Both the position numbers and the translations under genes were made by a program. A model generated the notes under the pieces. That model had not been told where the DNA came from. It made no database searches and saw nothing but the letters and a program-made list of their open reading frames with translations. Shown here piece after piece: positions 15,051 to 22,596 of a DNA stretch of 23,067 bases (positions are counted from its first letter, which is position 1; each line of letters starts with the position of its first letter). Origin of the DNA: an uncultured Oscillospiraceae bacterium (GTDB taxonomy: Bacteria > Bacillota > Clostridia > Oscillospirales > Acutalibacteraceae); the NCBI GenBank assembly GCA_905193585.1, contig CAJJPG010000018.1, positions 1-23,067 of the forward strand, written 5' to 3'.

Positions 15051-16436
15051 ATGGCTGTTAATATGGATCCCAAAAAGCACGAGATGCCGGTTCAGGCTCC
15101 CGATGTGCGCAATCACAATTTTTCCGAGGTTGCCCTCGGTTACAGCGAGGAAACCGCGCTTGAAGAGGCTGCACGTTGCCTTAACTGCAAGCATATGCCC
15201 TGCGTTTCGGGCTGCCCCGTTAATATTCATATACCGGCGTTTATAGAAAAGGTAAAAGAGGGCGATTTTGAGGGCGCTTATCAGGTAATAGCGCAGTCCT
15301 CAAGTCTGCCCGCCGTTTGCGGCAGAGTATGTCCGCAGGAGAAGCAGTGCGAGGCAAAGTGCGTGCGCGGCATAAAGGGCGAGCCTGTGGGCATAGGCAG
15401 GCTGGAGCGCTTTGTTGCCGACTGGCACAACGAGCACGCCAAGGGCAATATTACCCGCCCCGAGCCTAACGGCCATAAGGTCGCAGTGGTAGGCTCTGGC
15501 CCCTCGGGGCTTACCTGCGCGGGCGACCTTGCCAAAAAGGGCTATAAGGTTGCGGTTTTTGAGGCTCTGCACACCGCGGGCGGCGTTTTGGTTTACGGAA
15601 TACCCGAGTTCCGCCTGCCGAAGGCAATAGTTAAAAAAGAGGTTGATACCTTAAAGCAATTAGGCGTTGAAATTGATACCAACGTGATAATAGGTAAAAC
15701 CGTTACGGTTGACGAGCTTTTCGATATGGGCTACGAGGCGGTGTTTATCGGCTCGGGCGCGGGACTGCCCCGCTTTATGGGAATTGAGGGTGAGGCGCTC
15801 TGCGGCGTTTATTCAGCCAATGAGTTTTTAACCCGGAATAACCTTATGAAAGCCTATAAGGACGGCAGCGCAACCCCCGTTATGCACGCTAAAAAAGCGG
15901 TTATAGTTGGCGGCGGCAACGTTGCTATGGACGCGGCGCGTACCGCAAAGCGCCTGGGAGCGGACGTTACCGTGGTTTACCGCCGCACCGAAAACGAGCT
16001 GCCCGCCCGCAGAGAAGAAGTAGAGCACGCAATGGAGGAAGGAATTGAGTTTAAATTCCTTACCAACCCGATTAAAATCGAGGGTGAAGACGGCTGGGTA
16101 AAGAGTATTCTTTGCCAGGAAATGAAGCTATCCGAACCCGATGAATCGGGTCGCGCGCGTCCCGTTCCCGTTGAGGGCAGCGAGTATGAGGTTGGAGCTG
16201 ATTGCGTTATAATGTCTATCGGCACCTCCCCCAACCCGCTTATCAAGTCCACCACAAGCGGACTTGAAGTAAATAAGCGCGGCGGAATAATTGTAAACGA
16301 GGAAACCGGCAAAACCAGCCGCGACGGAGTTTACGCCGGCGGCGACGCCGTTACGGGCGCCGCAACCGTTATTCTTGCTATGGGCGCGGGTAAAACCGCC
16401 GCCAAAGCGATTGACGAATACATTATGCAAAAATAA
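15051..16436 (+). CDS. nfnB: NfnB-like / GltA-type NADPH oxidoreductase (large subunit)
   Basis: A 461-residue iron-sulfur flavoprotein often annotated as homotetrameric NADPH-dependent glutamate synthase. Two cysteine sets bind [4Fe-4S] clusters: Cys43, 46, 51 and 55 (CLNCKHMPCVSGC) and Cys90, 94, 100 and 104 (CGRVCPQEKQCEAKC). An FAD motif GSGPSGL (148-154) and an NADPH motif VIVGGGNVAMDAART follow; the C-terminal GGDAVTGAATVILAMGAGK is the second FAD contact. No large glutamate synthase subunit is nearby, and the adjacent nfnA-like gene makes the bifurcating NfnAB complex the better assignment. AAGGAGG lies about 10 bases before the ATG. A terminator starts 18 bases after the stop, so the operon ends here. 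Confidence 0.9.
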   Translation: MAVNMDPKKHEMPVQAPDVRNHNFSEVALGYSEETALEEAARCLNCKHMPCVSGCPVNIHIPAFIEKVKEGDFEGAYQVIAQSSSLPAVCGRVCPQEKQCEAKCVRGIKGEPVGIGRLERFVADWHNEHAKGNITRPEPNGHKVAVVGSGPSGLTCAGDLAKKGYKVAVFEALHTAGGVLVYGIPEFRLPKAIVKKEVDTLKQLGVEIDTNVIIGKTVTVDELFDMGYEAVFIGSGAGLPRFMGIEGEALCGVYSANEFLTRNNLMKAYKDGSATPVMHAKKAVIVGGGNVAMDAARTAKRLGADVTVVYRRTENELPARREEVEHAMEEGIEFKFLTNPIKIEGEDGWVKSILCQEMKLSEPDESGRARPVPVEGSEYEVGADCVIMSIGTSPNPLIKSTTSGLEVNKRGGIIVNEETGKTSRDGVYAGGDAVTGAATVILAMGAGKTAAKAIDEYIMQK

Positions 16437-16453
16437 CGCTGAATTTTAAAAAC

Positions 16454-16497
16454 CGTCCTGCTGTTATCGGTTGAAGATAACGGCGGGGCGTTTTTTT
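16454..16497 (+). terminator. Terminator of the adh-nfnAB operon
   Basis: A 15-bp stem (16454-16468 with 16476-16490, three G-T pairs), a 7-base loop and seven T residues. Confidence 0.9.
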
Positions 16498-16524
16498 CTT
16501 ACTGACATAAAAATGTATATCTTC

Positions 16525-16560
16525 CGTAGAGTTTTTACACCTGAATTTTAAAAATCTACG
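16525..16560. repeat. Inverted repeat upstream of the XRE promoter
   Basis: CGTAGA-G-TTTTTA (16525-16537) pairs with TAAAAATCTACG (16549-16560) apart from one extra base. A partial third copy, CGGTAGATTT, overlaps the following promoter region (16577-16586). It may be an operator for the downstream regulator, now a relic. Confidence 0.35.
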
Positions 16561-16583
16561 CTTTATTCTCTGCGAACGGTAGA

Positions 16584-16612
16584 TTTACAAACGCGAAATA
16601 AAGGGTTATAAT
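16584..16612 (+). promoter_or_regulatory. Sigma-A promoter of the XRE-PfkB remnant
   Basis: TTTACA (16584-16589), a 17-base spacer and TATAAT (16607-16612). An AGGTGAG ribosome binding site precedes the ATG at 16632. Confidence 0.75.
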
Positions 16613-16631
16613 TAAAATTAAGGTGAGATAA

Positions 16632-17057
16632 ATGAACGCAAAAAGCGTAGGCTGCACAATAGCAGATTTGCGCAAAATGAACAATATGACCCAAGCAGAG
16701 CTTTCCTGTCGGCTTAATGTGAGCGATAAGACTGTAAGCAAATGGGAAAACGGCTTAGGCTACCCCGAGATAACCCAATTCCCCGAAATTGCGAAAATAT
16801 TCGGCGTTTCGGTAGATTACCTTATGACCGGCGAGCGCAAGGGCATTGCTCTTGCGGAAAATATACTGACCGATAACGTAAAGACCGTGAGCGATTACCC
16901 AAAGCAGGGTATGCTTGCGAATATTCTTTCGGTTTCCCGCAGTGTGGGCGGCTGCGTTCCCAACACGGCGATCGATATTGCCAAAATAGACCGCAGCGTT
17001 CCGCTTTACGCCTTGGGAAAAATAGGCGACGACGAACACGGGCGCGGATTATCTTAA
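16632..17057 (+). pseudogene. XRE-type HTH fused to a truncated PfkB sugar kinase
   Basis: The 141-residue frame starts with an XRE helix-turn-helix (about residues 9-64; MTQAELSCRLNVSDKTVSKW) and continues without a break into the first part of a PfkB-type carbohydrate kinase: a beta strand (GIALAENILTDNVKTV), then KQGMLANILSVSRSVGGCVPN, and SVPLYALGKIGDDEHGR. The last is the normal PfkB opening, where the chain goes on for more than 200 residues with the ATP and DTGD-type catalytic motifs. Here it ends at once with GLS and a stop. HTH-PfkB fusions exist as sugar-responsive regulators or kinases. The kinase active site is lost, so the gene is broken, though a DNA-binding fragment could still be made from the intact promoter and start. 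Confidence 0.75.
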
Positions 17058-17139
17058 AACACGGGAAATGCGGGTAAAATATATAAACGCCGCCGTAAAG
17101 CAAAAGATAAAGCTTTTCGGCAGCGTCGGAAAATATTGA
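17044..17139 (+). pseudogene. Coding remnant after the deletion junction, possibly an aldolase C-terminus
   Basis: Directly after the truncated kinase, in another frame, the sequence reads ADYLKTREMRVKYINAAVKQ and ends KIKLFGSVGKY before a stop at 17137-17139. It looks like the C-terminal helix and tail of a class II fructose/tagatose-bisphosphate aldolase (IKLFGS-GK ending). A sugar kinase followed by an aldolase is a common pair, so one deletion could have removed the rest of both genes. The family call is from memory of the ending only and is uncertain. There is no start or ribosome binding site. Confidence 0.35.
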
Positions 17140-17204
17140 GAAATCTAAAAATCCGAATTTGAAGCGGATAAAACGGTAAAATCACTATACATATTTCGCT
17201 TTGC

Positions 17205-17340
17205 GCAGTAGGGGTGTTCGTTGGGGAGTTTGCCCCTTTGGTTGTTCAGGAAGGTTCGGAAACCCAATCAAAAGGGTGTCCGACGGTTCTTTCCCCTATT
17301 TCTGTCCGTACAGAAATAGGGTGCCCTGCGCGGCATGAGC
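17205..17340. other. Structured non-coding region, possible RNA or dispersed repeat
   Basis: The 264 bases between the remnant and tgt hold no credible gene. CCCTTTGGTTG (17234-17244) can pair with CAATCAAAAGGG (17265-17276) with one bulged A, enclosing a GGTT-CGGA-AACC hairpin (17253-17264) that stacks on it. A separate perfect 12-bp hairpin, CCCTATTTCTGT/ACAGAAATAGGG with loop CCGT, covers 17294-17321. The latter may be a bidirectional terminator without a T run, or part of a repeat found elsewhere in the genome. The rest, to 17403, is A/T-rich. Confidence 0.4.
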
Positions 17341-17403
17341 GCAAAAAGGTTTAAAATCATAGAAAGATTCTATCTTTTCTCTTTAAACTAAAACTGCGGT
17401 TTT

Positions 17404-18534
17404 TTAAATCCTCGTTGACAGTATTTCTTCCTTTTCGCGCTTGAATTCGGCAAAGCAGCCGTTATCAAGCGCATTTCTTATATCCTCCATAAGGTGATTG
17501 TAAAACCACAAATTGTGCATAACCGTAAGCCTTTGCGAAAGCATTTCCTGACTTTTAAGCAAATGCCTTATATACGCCTTGCTGTACCTTCTGCAAACGG
17601 GGCATCCACAGTTTTCATCTATCGGGGACATATCGTACTCGTATTTTTTATTGTTGAGGTTTATAATTCCCTTTGAGGTAAACAAATGCCCGTGGCGCGC
17701 GTTGCGGCTGGGCATTACGCAGTCAAACAAATCTACCCCGCGTTCCACGGCGTTAAGTATGTTCGCGGGCGTTCCCACGCCCATTAAATAGCGTATTTTA
17801 TTTTGCGGCATATGCGGCGTTACGTTATCAATTATATCATACATAACCTCGGTAGGCTCGCCCACGGCAAGCCCGCCTATTGCGTAGCCGTCAAGCTCCA
17901 GCTCGGCTATTCTTTTCATATGCTCAACCCGCAGATCGGTGTAGGTGCAGCCCTGGTTTATTCCGAAAAGCATTTGCTCTGGGTTTACCGTTCCCGGCAT
18001 TGCATTTAATTCCGCCATTTTCTTTTTGCAGCGCGCAAGCCAGCGCGCGGTGCGCTCGCAGGAGGCTTTGGAATATGAATACTCGGCGGGGTTTTCAACA
18101 CATTCATCAAACGCCATTGCGATTGTAGAGCCTAAGTTTGACTGTATTGTCATACTTTCCTCAGGGCCCATAAAGATACGTCTGCCGTCCACATGCGAGG
18201 CAAAGGTTACCCCCTCTTCGGTAATATGGCGCAGGTCGGCAAGCGAAAACACCTGAAACCCGCCCGAATCGGTTAAAATAGGTCCTTCCCAGGTTGTAAA
18301 CTTATGAAGACCGCCGCAGCCGCGTATGACCTCATCGCCCGGGCGGACGTGCAAATGGTAGGTGTTTGAAAGCATTATCTGGCAGCCGAGAGTTTTTAAG
18401 TCCCCGGCGGAAACCGCGCCTTTAATTGCCGCGGCGGTTGCCACGTTCATAAACGCGGGGGTCTGAACGGTGCCCCTGTTGGTTGTAAATTCGGCGCGCC
18501 GCGCGCTGCCCTCTTGTTTTAAAAGTTTGTACAT
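17404..18534 (-). CDS. tgt: tRNA-guanine transglycosylase (queuine tRNA-ribosyltransferase)
   Basis: A 376-residue enzyme that swaps guanine 34 for preQ1 in GUN-anticodon tRNAs, in the cytoplasm. The catalytic aspartates are visible: Asp89 in TDSGGFQVFSL and the nucleophile Asp271 in VDLFDCVMPSR. GGLAVGE (220-226) binds substrate. The zinc site is CGCPVC (Cys309, 311, 314) with His340 in TVMHNL, spaced as in the Zymomonas enzyme. The ATG has AAGGGA about 9 bases upstream and lies 20 bases after the queA stop, so both are one operon, in the usual order for Bacillota. No preQ1 synthesis or transport gene is present in the window. Confidence 0.96.
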   Translation of the reverse strand: MYKLLKQEGSARRAEFTTNRGTVQTPAFMNVATAAAIKGAVSAGDLKTLGCQIMLSNTYHLHVRPGDEVIRGCGGLHKFTTWEGPILTDSGGFQVFSLADLRHITEEGVTFASHVDGRRIFMGPEESMTIQSNLGSTIAMAFDECVENPAEYSYSKASCERTARWLARCKKKMAELNAMPGTVNPEQMLFGINQGCTYTDLRVEHMKRIAELELDGYAIGGLAVGEPTEVMYDIIDNVTPHMPQNKIRYLMGVGTPANILNAVERGVDLFDCVMPSRNARHGHLFTSKGIINLNNKKYEYDMSPIDENCGCPVCRRYSKAYIRHLLKSQEMLSQRLTVMHNLWFYNHLMEDIRNALDNGCFAEFKREKEEILSTRI

Positions 18535-18554
18535 AAATCTATTCCCTTATTATT

Positions 18555-19577
18555 TTATAAAATCAGCATTGCGTCGCCGAAGCTGAAAAAGCGGTATCTT
18601 TCTTTTACGGCGGTATTGTAGGCGTTCATCACGTTATCGTATCCCGCAAAGGCGGATACCAGCATTATAAGCGTGCTTTCTGGCAGGTGGAAATTGGTTA
18701 TAAGCCCGTCCATACACCTAAATTCAAAGCCGGGGTAAATGAAAATATCGGTGTCTCCCGAGCACTCCCTTATCTCGCCGTATTTCTTCGCGCAGCTTTC
18801 AACCGTGCGGCAGGAGGTAGTGCCTACGCATATTACCCTGCCGCCGTTTTTGCGGGTCTCGTTTATGGTTTTCGCCGCTTCCTCGGGTATGTAATAATGC
18901 TCGGTGTGCATTTTGTGCTGCGTTACGTCCTCTACCTTAACGGGTCTGAAAGTGCCAAGCCCTACATGCAGCGTAACATAGGCTATATTCACGCCCATAG
19001 CCTTAATGCTTTCAAGCATTTCCTTTGTAAAGTGCAGCCCCGCGGTAGGCGCGGCGGCAGAGCCTGCGTCCTTTGAATATACCGTCTGGTAGCGCTCTTT
19101 ATCCTTTAGCTTTTCTTTTATATACGGCGGCAGGGGCATCTGCCCCACCTCGTCAAGCACCGCGAAAAAATCGCCCTCGCAGGCAAATTCTATCATACGG
19201 TTGCCGTCCTCCAAAACGTCGGTCACGGTTGCCGCCAGCTTATCGGAAAACCTGAATTTATACCCCGTTTTAGCCTTTTTGCCGGGGCCCGCAAGGCACT
19301 CCCAAAGCTTGTTGCCGTGCTGCCGTAAAAGCACAAATTCAACTACCGCGCCCGTGCCCTCCCGCGTGCCGTAAAGCCGCGCGGGTAAAACGCGGGTATT
19401 GTTAAGCACAAGGCAGTCGCCGGGCTTTAAAAATTCGGGCAGATCGTAAAAATGCTTATGCTTAATTTCACCGCCGTTTCGCGGCAGCACCATAAGCCTT
19501 GAAGAATTTCTCGGCTCAACGGGCGTTTGCGCTATAAGCTCCTCGGGCAGGTCGTAATAAAAATCGCTTGTTTTCAT
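18555..19577 (-). CDS. queA: S-adenosylmethionine:tRNA ribosyltransferase-isomerase QueA
   Basis: A 340-residue enzyme transferring the ribosyl part of S-adenosylmethionine to preQ1 in tRNA, giving epoxyqueuosine. The N-terminus MKTSDFYYDLPEELIAQTP is the standard QueA opening, which fixes the start at 19577 even though the ribosome binding site is poor (GTTGTGG nearby); a GTG 12 bases upstream is also possible. Other family marks are RDGALVL-like KPGDCLVLNNTRVLPARL, SAAAPTAGLHFT and the C-terminal TNFHLPESTLIMLVSAFAG. The length is normal. It is the first gene of queA-tgt, with a promoter about 75 bases upstream that overlaps the divergent asd promoter region. Confidence 0.96.
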   Translation of the reverse strand: MKTSDFYYDLPEELIAQTPVEPRNSSRLMVLPRNGGEIKHKHFYDLPEFLKPGDCLVLNNTRVLPARLYGTREGTGAVVEFVLLRQHGNKLWECLAGPGKKAKTGYKFRFSDKLAATVTDVLEDGNRMIEFACEGDFFAVLDEVGQMPLPPYIKEKLKDKERYQTVYSKDAGSAAAPTAGLHFTKEMLESIKAMGVNIAYVTLHVGLGTFRPVKVEDVTQHKMHTEHYYIPEEAAKTINETRKNGGRVICVGTTSCRTVESCAKKYGEIRECSGDTDIFIYPGFEFRCMDGLITNFHLPESTLIMLVSAFAGYDNVMNAYNTAVKERYRFFSFGDAMLIL

Positions 19578-19619
19578 AAAATTATCCACAACTTCTTTGA
19601 TATTTCGGCATAAAATAAA

Positions 19620-19648
19620 TTGACAAACATTATCTGTAATGTTATAGT
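19620..19648 (+). promoter_or_regulatory. Sigma-A promoter of asd-dapA-dapB
   Basis: TTGACA (19620-19625), a 17-base spacer and TATAGT (19643-19648). The spacer is almost exactly filled by the inverted repeat AACATTA-TCTG-TAATGTT (19626-19643). The leader to the asd start is only about 65 bases, too short for a lysine riboswitch. Confidence 0.75.
19626..19643. repeat. Operator-like inverted repeat in the asd promoter spacer
   Basis: AACATTA (19626-19632) and TAATGTT (19637-19643) are perfect 7-base arms around TCTG. A protein bound here would block RNA polymerase at the asd promoter. The cognate regulator is unknown. Confidence 0.4.
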
Positions 19649-19650
19649 TA

Positions 19651-19675
19651 ATTATATTGCATAAGGCAATATAAT
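19651..19675. repeat. Inverted repeat across the queA promoter and asd leader
   Basis: ATTATATTGC (19651-19660) and GCAATATAAT (19666-19675) are perfect 10-base arms with a 5-base centre. As DNA it spans the queA -10 box and spacer; as RNA it would form a hairpin near the 5' end of the asd transcript. Confidence 0.45.
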
Positions 19676-19679
19676 TCAA
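19651..19679 (-). promoter_or_regulatory. Sigma-A promoter of queA-tgt
   Basis: On the minus strand TTGAAT (19674-19679), a 17-base spacer and TATAAT (19651-19656). Its -10 box is only 2 bases from the -10 box of the divergent asd promoter, so the two probably compete for polymerase. Confidence 0.6.
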
Positions 19680-19721
19680 GATTGAATTTTTAAAAATGTC
19701 TCAGAAGGAATGTGTTTTCAA

Positions 19722-20804
19722 ATGAAAAAGTACAATGTCGGTATAATCGGCGCTACAGGAATGGTGGGTCAGCGCTTTGCGCTGCTGCTGCATGATCACC
19801 CGTGGTTTAATGTGACCGCGCTTGCCGCGAGCGCAAATTCAGCCGATAAAAAATATACCGACGCTATAGGCAGCCGCTGGGCTATGAAAGAGCCTATACC
19901 CGAAAATTTACGGGATATGACCGTTTTTGACGCCGAGCGCGATATTGACAAAATAACCGAACGGGTAGATTTTGTTTTCTGCGCCGTTAATATGAAAAAG
20001 GACGAAATAAAGGCGCTTGAAGAAAAATACGCAAAGCATGAGTGCCCCGTTGTTTCAAACAACAGTGCGCACCGCTTCACGCCCGACGTACCTATGATAA
20101 TACCGGAAATCAACGCCGGGCACCTTGAAATAATACCCGCGCAGAGAAAGCGCCTCGGCACAAAGCGCGGCTTTATTGCGGTTAAATCAAACTGCTCGCT
20201 GCAAAGCTATGTGCCCGCCCTTTACCCGCTTGATGAAAAATTCGGTGTTGAAAGGGTGCTGGTTTCCACCTATCAGGCAATTTCGGGCGCTGGCAAGACC
20301 TTTGAGCGCTGGCCCGAAATGATAGATAACGTTATCCCCTTTATCGGCGGCGAGGAAGAAAAGAGCGAAAAAGAGCCACTTAAAATTTGGGGCAAGATAG
20401 AAAACGGCGAAATAGTACCGGCTGAAAGCCCGAAATTCACCGCGCAGTGTATTCGCGTGCCGGTATCGGACGGTCACTTAGCCTCGGTTTTCGTTGATTT
20501 CAAAAAGAAACCCACAAAAGAAGAAATACTTGAAATATGGGCTAACTATTCGGGCGAGCCGCAAGCGCTCTCCCTGCCCCACGCGCCCAAGCAATTTTTA
20601 CATTATTACACCGAGGATGATATGCCGCAAACCAAGCTTTGCAGAGATTCCGAGGGCGGTATGGCAATATCCGTCGGGCGTTTGCGCGAAGATACGCAGT
20701 ACGATTATAAGTTTGTCTGCGTATCGCACAATACCCTGCGCGGCGCGGCGGGCGGCGCGGTGCTTTTAGCCGAATTACTCTGTGCAAAGGGTTATATGGA
20801 CTGA
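19722..20804 (+). CDS. asd: Aspartate-semialdehyde dehydrogenase
   Basis: A 360-residue NADP-dependent enzyme making aspartate semialdehyde from aspartyl phosphate, the branch point to lysine, threonine and methionine. The NADP motif is GIIGATGMVGQR (7-18). Cys158 in VKSNCSLQS is the thioacyl nucleophile, and His252 in PVSDGHLASV is the partner base. The length and the SNCS motif place it with the longer archaeal/fungal-type ASADH group rather than the E. coli-type enzyme. I take MKKYNVGIIG as the start; an ATG 12 bases upstream (19710) is in frame but directly abuts the AAGGA. dapA starts 26 bases after the stop, so asd-dapA-dapB is one unit for diaminopimelate synthesis. Confidence 0.95.
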   Translation: MKKYNVGIIGATGMVGQRFALLLHDHPWFNVTALAASANSADKKYTDAIGSRWAMKEPIPENLRDMTVFDAERDIDKITERVDFVFCAVNMKKDEIKALEEKYAKHECPVVSNNSAHRFTPDVPMIIPEINAGHLEIIPAQRKRLGTKRGFIAVKSNCSLQSYVPALYPLDEKFGVERVLVSTYQAISGAGKTFERWPEMIDNVIPFIGGEEEKSEKEPLKIWGKIENGEIVPAESPKFTAQCIRVPVSDGHLASVFVDFKKKPTKEEILEIWANYSGEPQALSLPHAPKQFLHYYTEDDMPQTKLCRDSEGGMAISVGRLREDTQYDYKFVCVSHNTLRGAAGGAVLLAELLCAKGYMD

Positions 20805-20830
20805 TTTTGTAAGAAACGGAGTGGTCTTTT

Positions 20831-21721
20831 ATGAAAAAACGTATATTCACGGGAGCAGCCACGGCACTTATTACCCCTATGAAAGCAGACGGCAGCGTAA
20901 ATTTCGAGTGCCTTGAAACGCTTGTTGAAGAGCAGGTAAAGGGCGGAATTGACGCGCTTGTTATCTGCGGTACTACGGGCGAAAAATCCACGCTTAATTA
21001 TGATGAGCACGTTAAGGTTATTGAAACCGCCGCAAGGATAAACGCGGGCAGAGTGCCCATTATTGCGGGCACGGGCAGCAATGACACGGTGTATTCGGTA
21101 GGGCTTTGCGAGGACGCCGAAAGGGCGGGCGCCGACGCTTTTCTTATGGTAACGCCGTATTACAACAAAACCTCGCAGCGCGGGCTTGTGGCGCACTACA
21201 ACTACATTGCCGACCGCGTTAATAAGCCGATAATTCTTTACAACGTTCCCTCGCGCACGGGGGTTGCAATTAAGCCCGAAACCTACAAGGAGCTTTCAAA
21301 GCACCCGAATATAGTAGCCACCAAAGAGGCTAACGGTGATTTATCCTCGGTTGCGAAAACGCGCTATCTCTGCGGGGACGACCTTGATATTTATTCAGGA
21401 AACGACGACCAGGCCGTGGCTATGATGTCGCTCGGCGGAATTGGCGTTATTTCGGTGCTTTCAAACTTCCTGCCGGGGGTTATGCACAAAATGTGCGCCG
21501 AGTATCTTGCGGGGCACACAAAAGCCGCCGCGGAAATGCAAATAAAGTATGTGGGGCTTATGAACGCGCTTTTCAGCGACGTTAACCCCATTCCCGTAAA
21601 AGAGGCTATGAATATGTTAGGGCTTGAAGCGGGTCCCTGCCGCCTGCCGCTTTATCCTATGGAGGAGGGCGCGCGCGCCGTTCTTCGCGAAAAGCTTATA
21701 GAGTGCGGCTGCCTTAAATAA
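20831..21721 (+). CDS. dapA: 4-hydroxy-tetrahydrodipicolinate synthase
   Basis: A 296-residue class I aldolase condensing pyruvate with aspartate semialdehyde, the first step specific to lysine. Schiff-base Lys165 is in VATKEANGD, Thr48 and Thr49 in GTTGE, Tyr137 and Arg142 in LYNVPSRTG, each four residues later than in the E. coli enzyme, which confirms the alignment. The length is normal. A GGAG-type ribosome binding site precedes the ATG. It lies between asd and dapB; a 73-base gap with a hairpin separates it from dapB. Lysine feedback residues cannot be judged from the sequence. Confidence 0.97.
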   Translation: MKKRIFTGAATALITPMKADGSVNFECLETLVEEQVKGGIDALVICGTTGEKSTLNYDEHVKVIETAARINAGRVPIIAGTGSNDTVYSVGLCEDAERAGADAFLMVTPYYNKTSQRGLVAHYNYIADRVNKPIILYNVPSRTGVAIKPETYKELSKHPNIVATKEANGDLSSVAKTRYLCGDDLDIYSGNDDQAVAMMSLGGIGVISVLSNFLPGVMHKMCAEYLAGHTKAAAEMQIKYVGLMNALFSDVNPIPVKEAMNMLGLEAGPCRLPLYPMEEGARAVLREKLIECGCLK

Positions 21722-21738
21722 AACATTACAAATTTTAT

Positions 21739-21768
21739 GCACCCGATGGGCCTTTACCTATCGGGTGC
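21739..21768 (+). other. Intercistronic hairpin between dapA and dapB
   Basis: A 12-bp stem (21739-21750 with 21757-21768, one G-T pair) with loop CCTTTA. No T run follows, so it is unlikely to be a full terminator. It may protect the dapA message from 3' decay or lower dapB expression. It ends 26 bases before the dapB ATG. Confidence 0.55.
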
Positions 21769-21794
21769 AATTAAAAAGCGGAAGTGAAATACAT

Positions 21795-22550
21795 ATGATA
21801 AAAATTATTTTATGCGGGGCTTCGGGCAGAATGGGCGGCTTTGTGGCAAGCACGGCGGCTGCCGACAGCGATATTTCGGTCGTCGCGGGGGTTGACAAAA
21901 TCAATAACGGCGAAAAATTCCCGATTTTTTCTTCTTTCGGCGATATAAACGTTAAAGCCGATATGATAATTGATTTTTCCCACCCCTCAATGCTGGAGCC
22001 TATGCTTGAATACGCCGTAAAAAACAAGCTGCCCGTAGTTATTGCCACCACCGGCTATGATAACGCACAGACCGAAAAAATACGCACGGCGGCTGAAAAC
22101 ATCCCGATATTTTTCACATTTAATATGTCACTCGGCATAAATCTTGTGGCGGCGCTTGCAAAAAAAGCCGCAAAAATACTCGGCGACGGCTTTGATATTG
22201 AAATAATAGAAAAACATCATAACCAAAAGCTTGACGCGCCCTCGGGCACGGCAATAATGCTTGCAAACGGTATTAACTCGGTTTTCGGCGACACGCTGAA
22301 TTATGAGTACGACCGCCACTCGGTAAGGCGCAAGCGCCCCAAAAACGAAATAGGCATACACTCGGTGCGCGGCGGCACGATAGTCGGCGAGCACGAGGTT
22401 ATTTTTGCGGGGCACGATGAAGTTATAACCCTTACCCACACAGCGCAATCCCGCGAAATTTTTGCCGTAGGCGCGGTTAAGGCGGCAAAATTCCTTTACG
22501 GAAAGCCCGCCGGGCTTTATGATATGAGCAACGTTACAAATATCGAATGA
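21795..22550 (+). CDS. dapB: 4-hydroxy-tetrahydrodipicolinate reductase
   Basis: A 251-residue NAD(P)H-dependent reductase acting on the DapA product. The dinucleotide motif is CGASGRMGGF (7-16). The substrate-binding, catalytic stretch is EKHHNQKLDAPSGTA (139-153), with the paired histidines and Lys145. IHSVRGGTIVGEH is the family C-terminal signature. The ATG at 21795 is chosen for its family-typical start (MIKIILCGASG) and GGAAG upstream; a GTG at 21765 is in frame but would read through the 3' arm of the hairpin. It is the last gene of the asd-dapA-dapB unit, which a terminator closes directly. Confidence 0.96.
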   Translation: MIKIILCGASGRMGGFVASTAAADSDISVVAGVDKINNGEKFPIFSSFGDINVKADMIIDFSHPSMLEPMLEYAVKNKLPVVIATTGYDNAQTEKIRTAAENIPIFFTFNMSLGINLVAALAKKAAKILGDGFDIEIIEKHHNQKLDAPSGTAIMLANGINSVFGDTLNYEYDRHSVRRKRPKNEIGIHSVRGGTIVGEHEVIFAGHDEVITLTHTAQSREIFAVGAVKAAKFLYGKPAGLYDMSNVTNIE

Positions 22551-22554
22551 GTTT

Positions 22555-22593
22555 AAAAAACGGGCTGTTGTTTTTCACGACAGTCCGTTTTTT
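22555..22593. terminator. Bidirectional terminator between dapB and the acetyltransferase gene
   Basis: A 17-bp stem (22555-22571 with 22577-22593, two G-T pairs) has six A residues on the 5' arm and six T residues on the 3' arm, so it works for both convergent genes. It lies 4 bases after dapB and 3 bases after the stop of the minus-strand gene. Confidence 0.9.
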
Positions 22594-22596
22594 AAG

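Noticed and set aside
16632..17057. Complete small XRE regulator
   Set aside because: The second half is clearly the start of a PfkB kinase and stops abruptly, so a truncated fusion is more likely than a natural short regulator.
19655..19721. Lysine riboswitch or T-box leader before asd
   Set aside because: The leader is only about 65 bases, with one 10-bp hairpin, no T-box motif, and none of the multi-helix fold of a lysine riboswitch.
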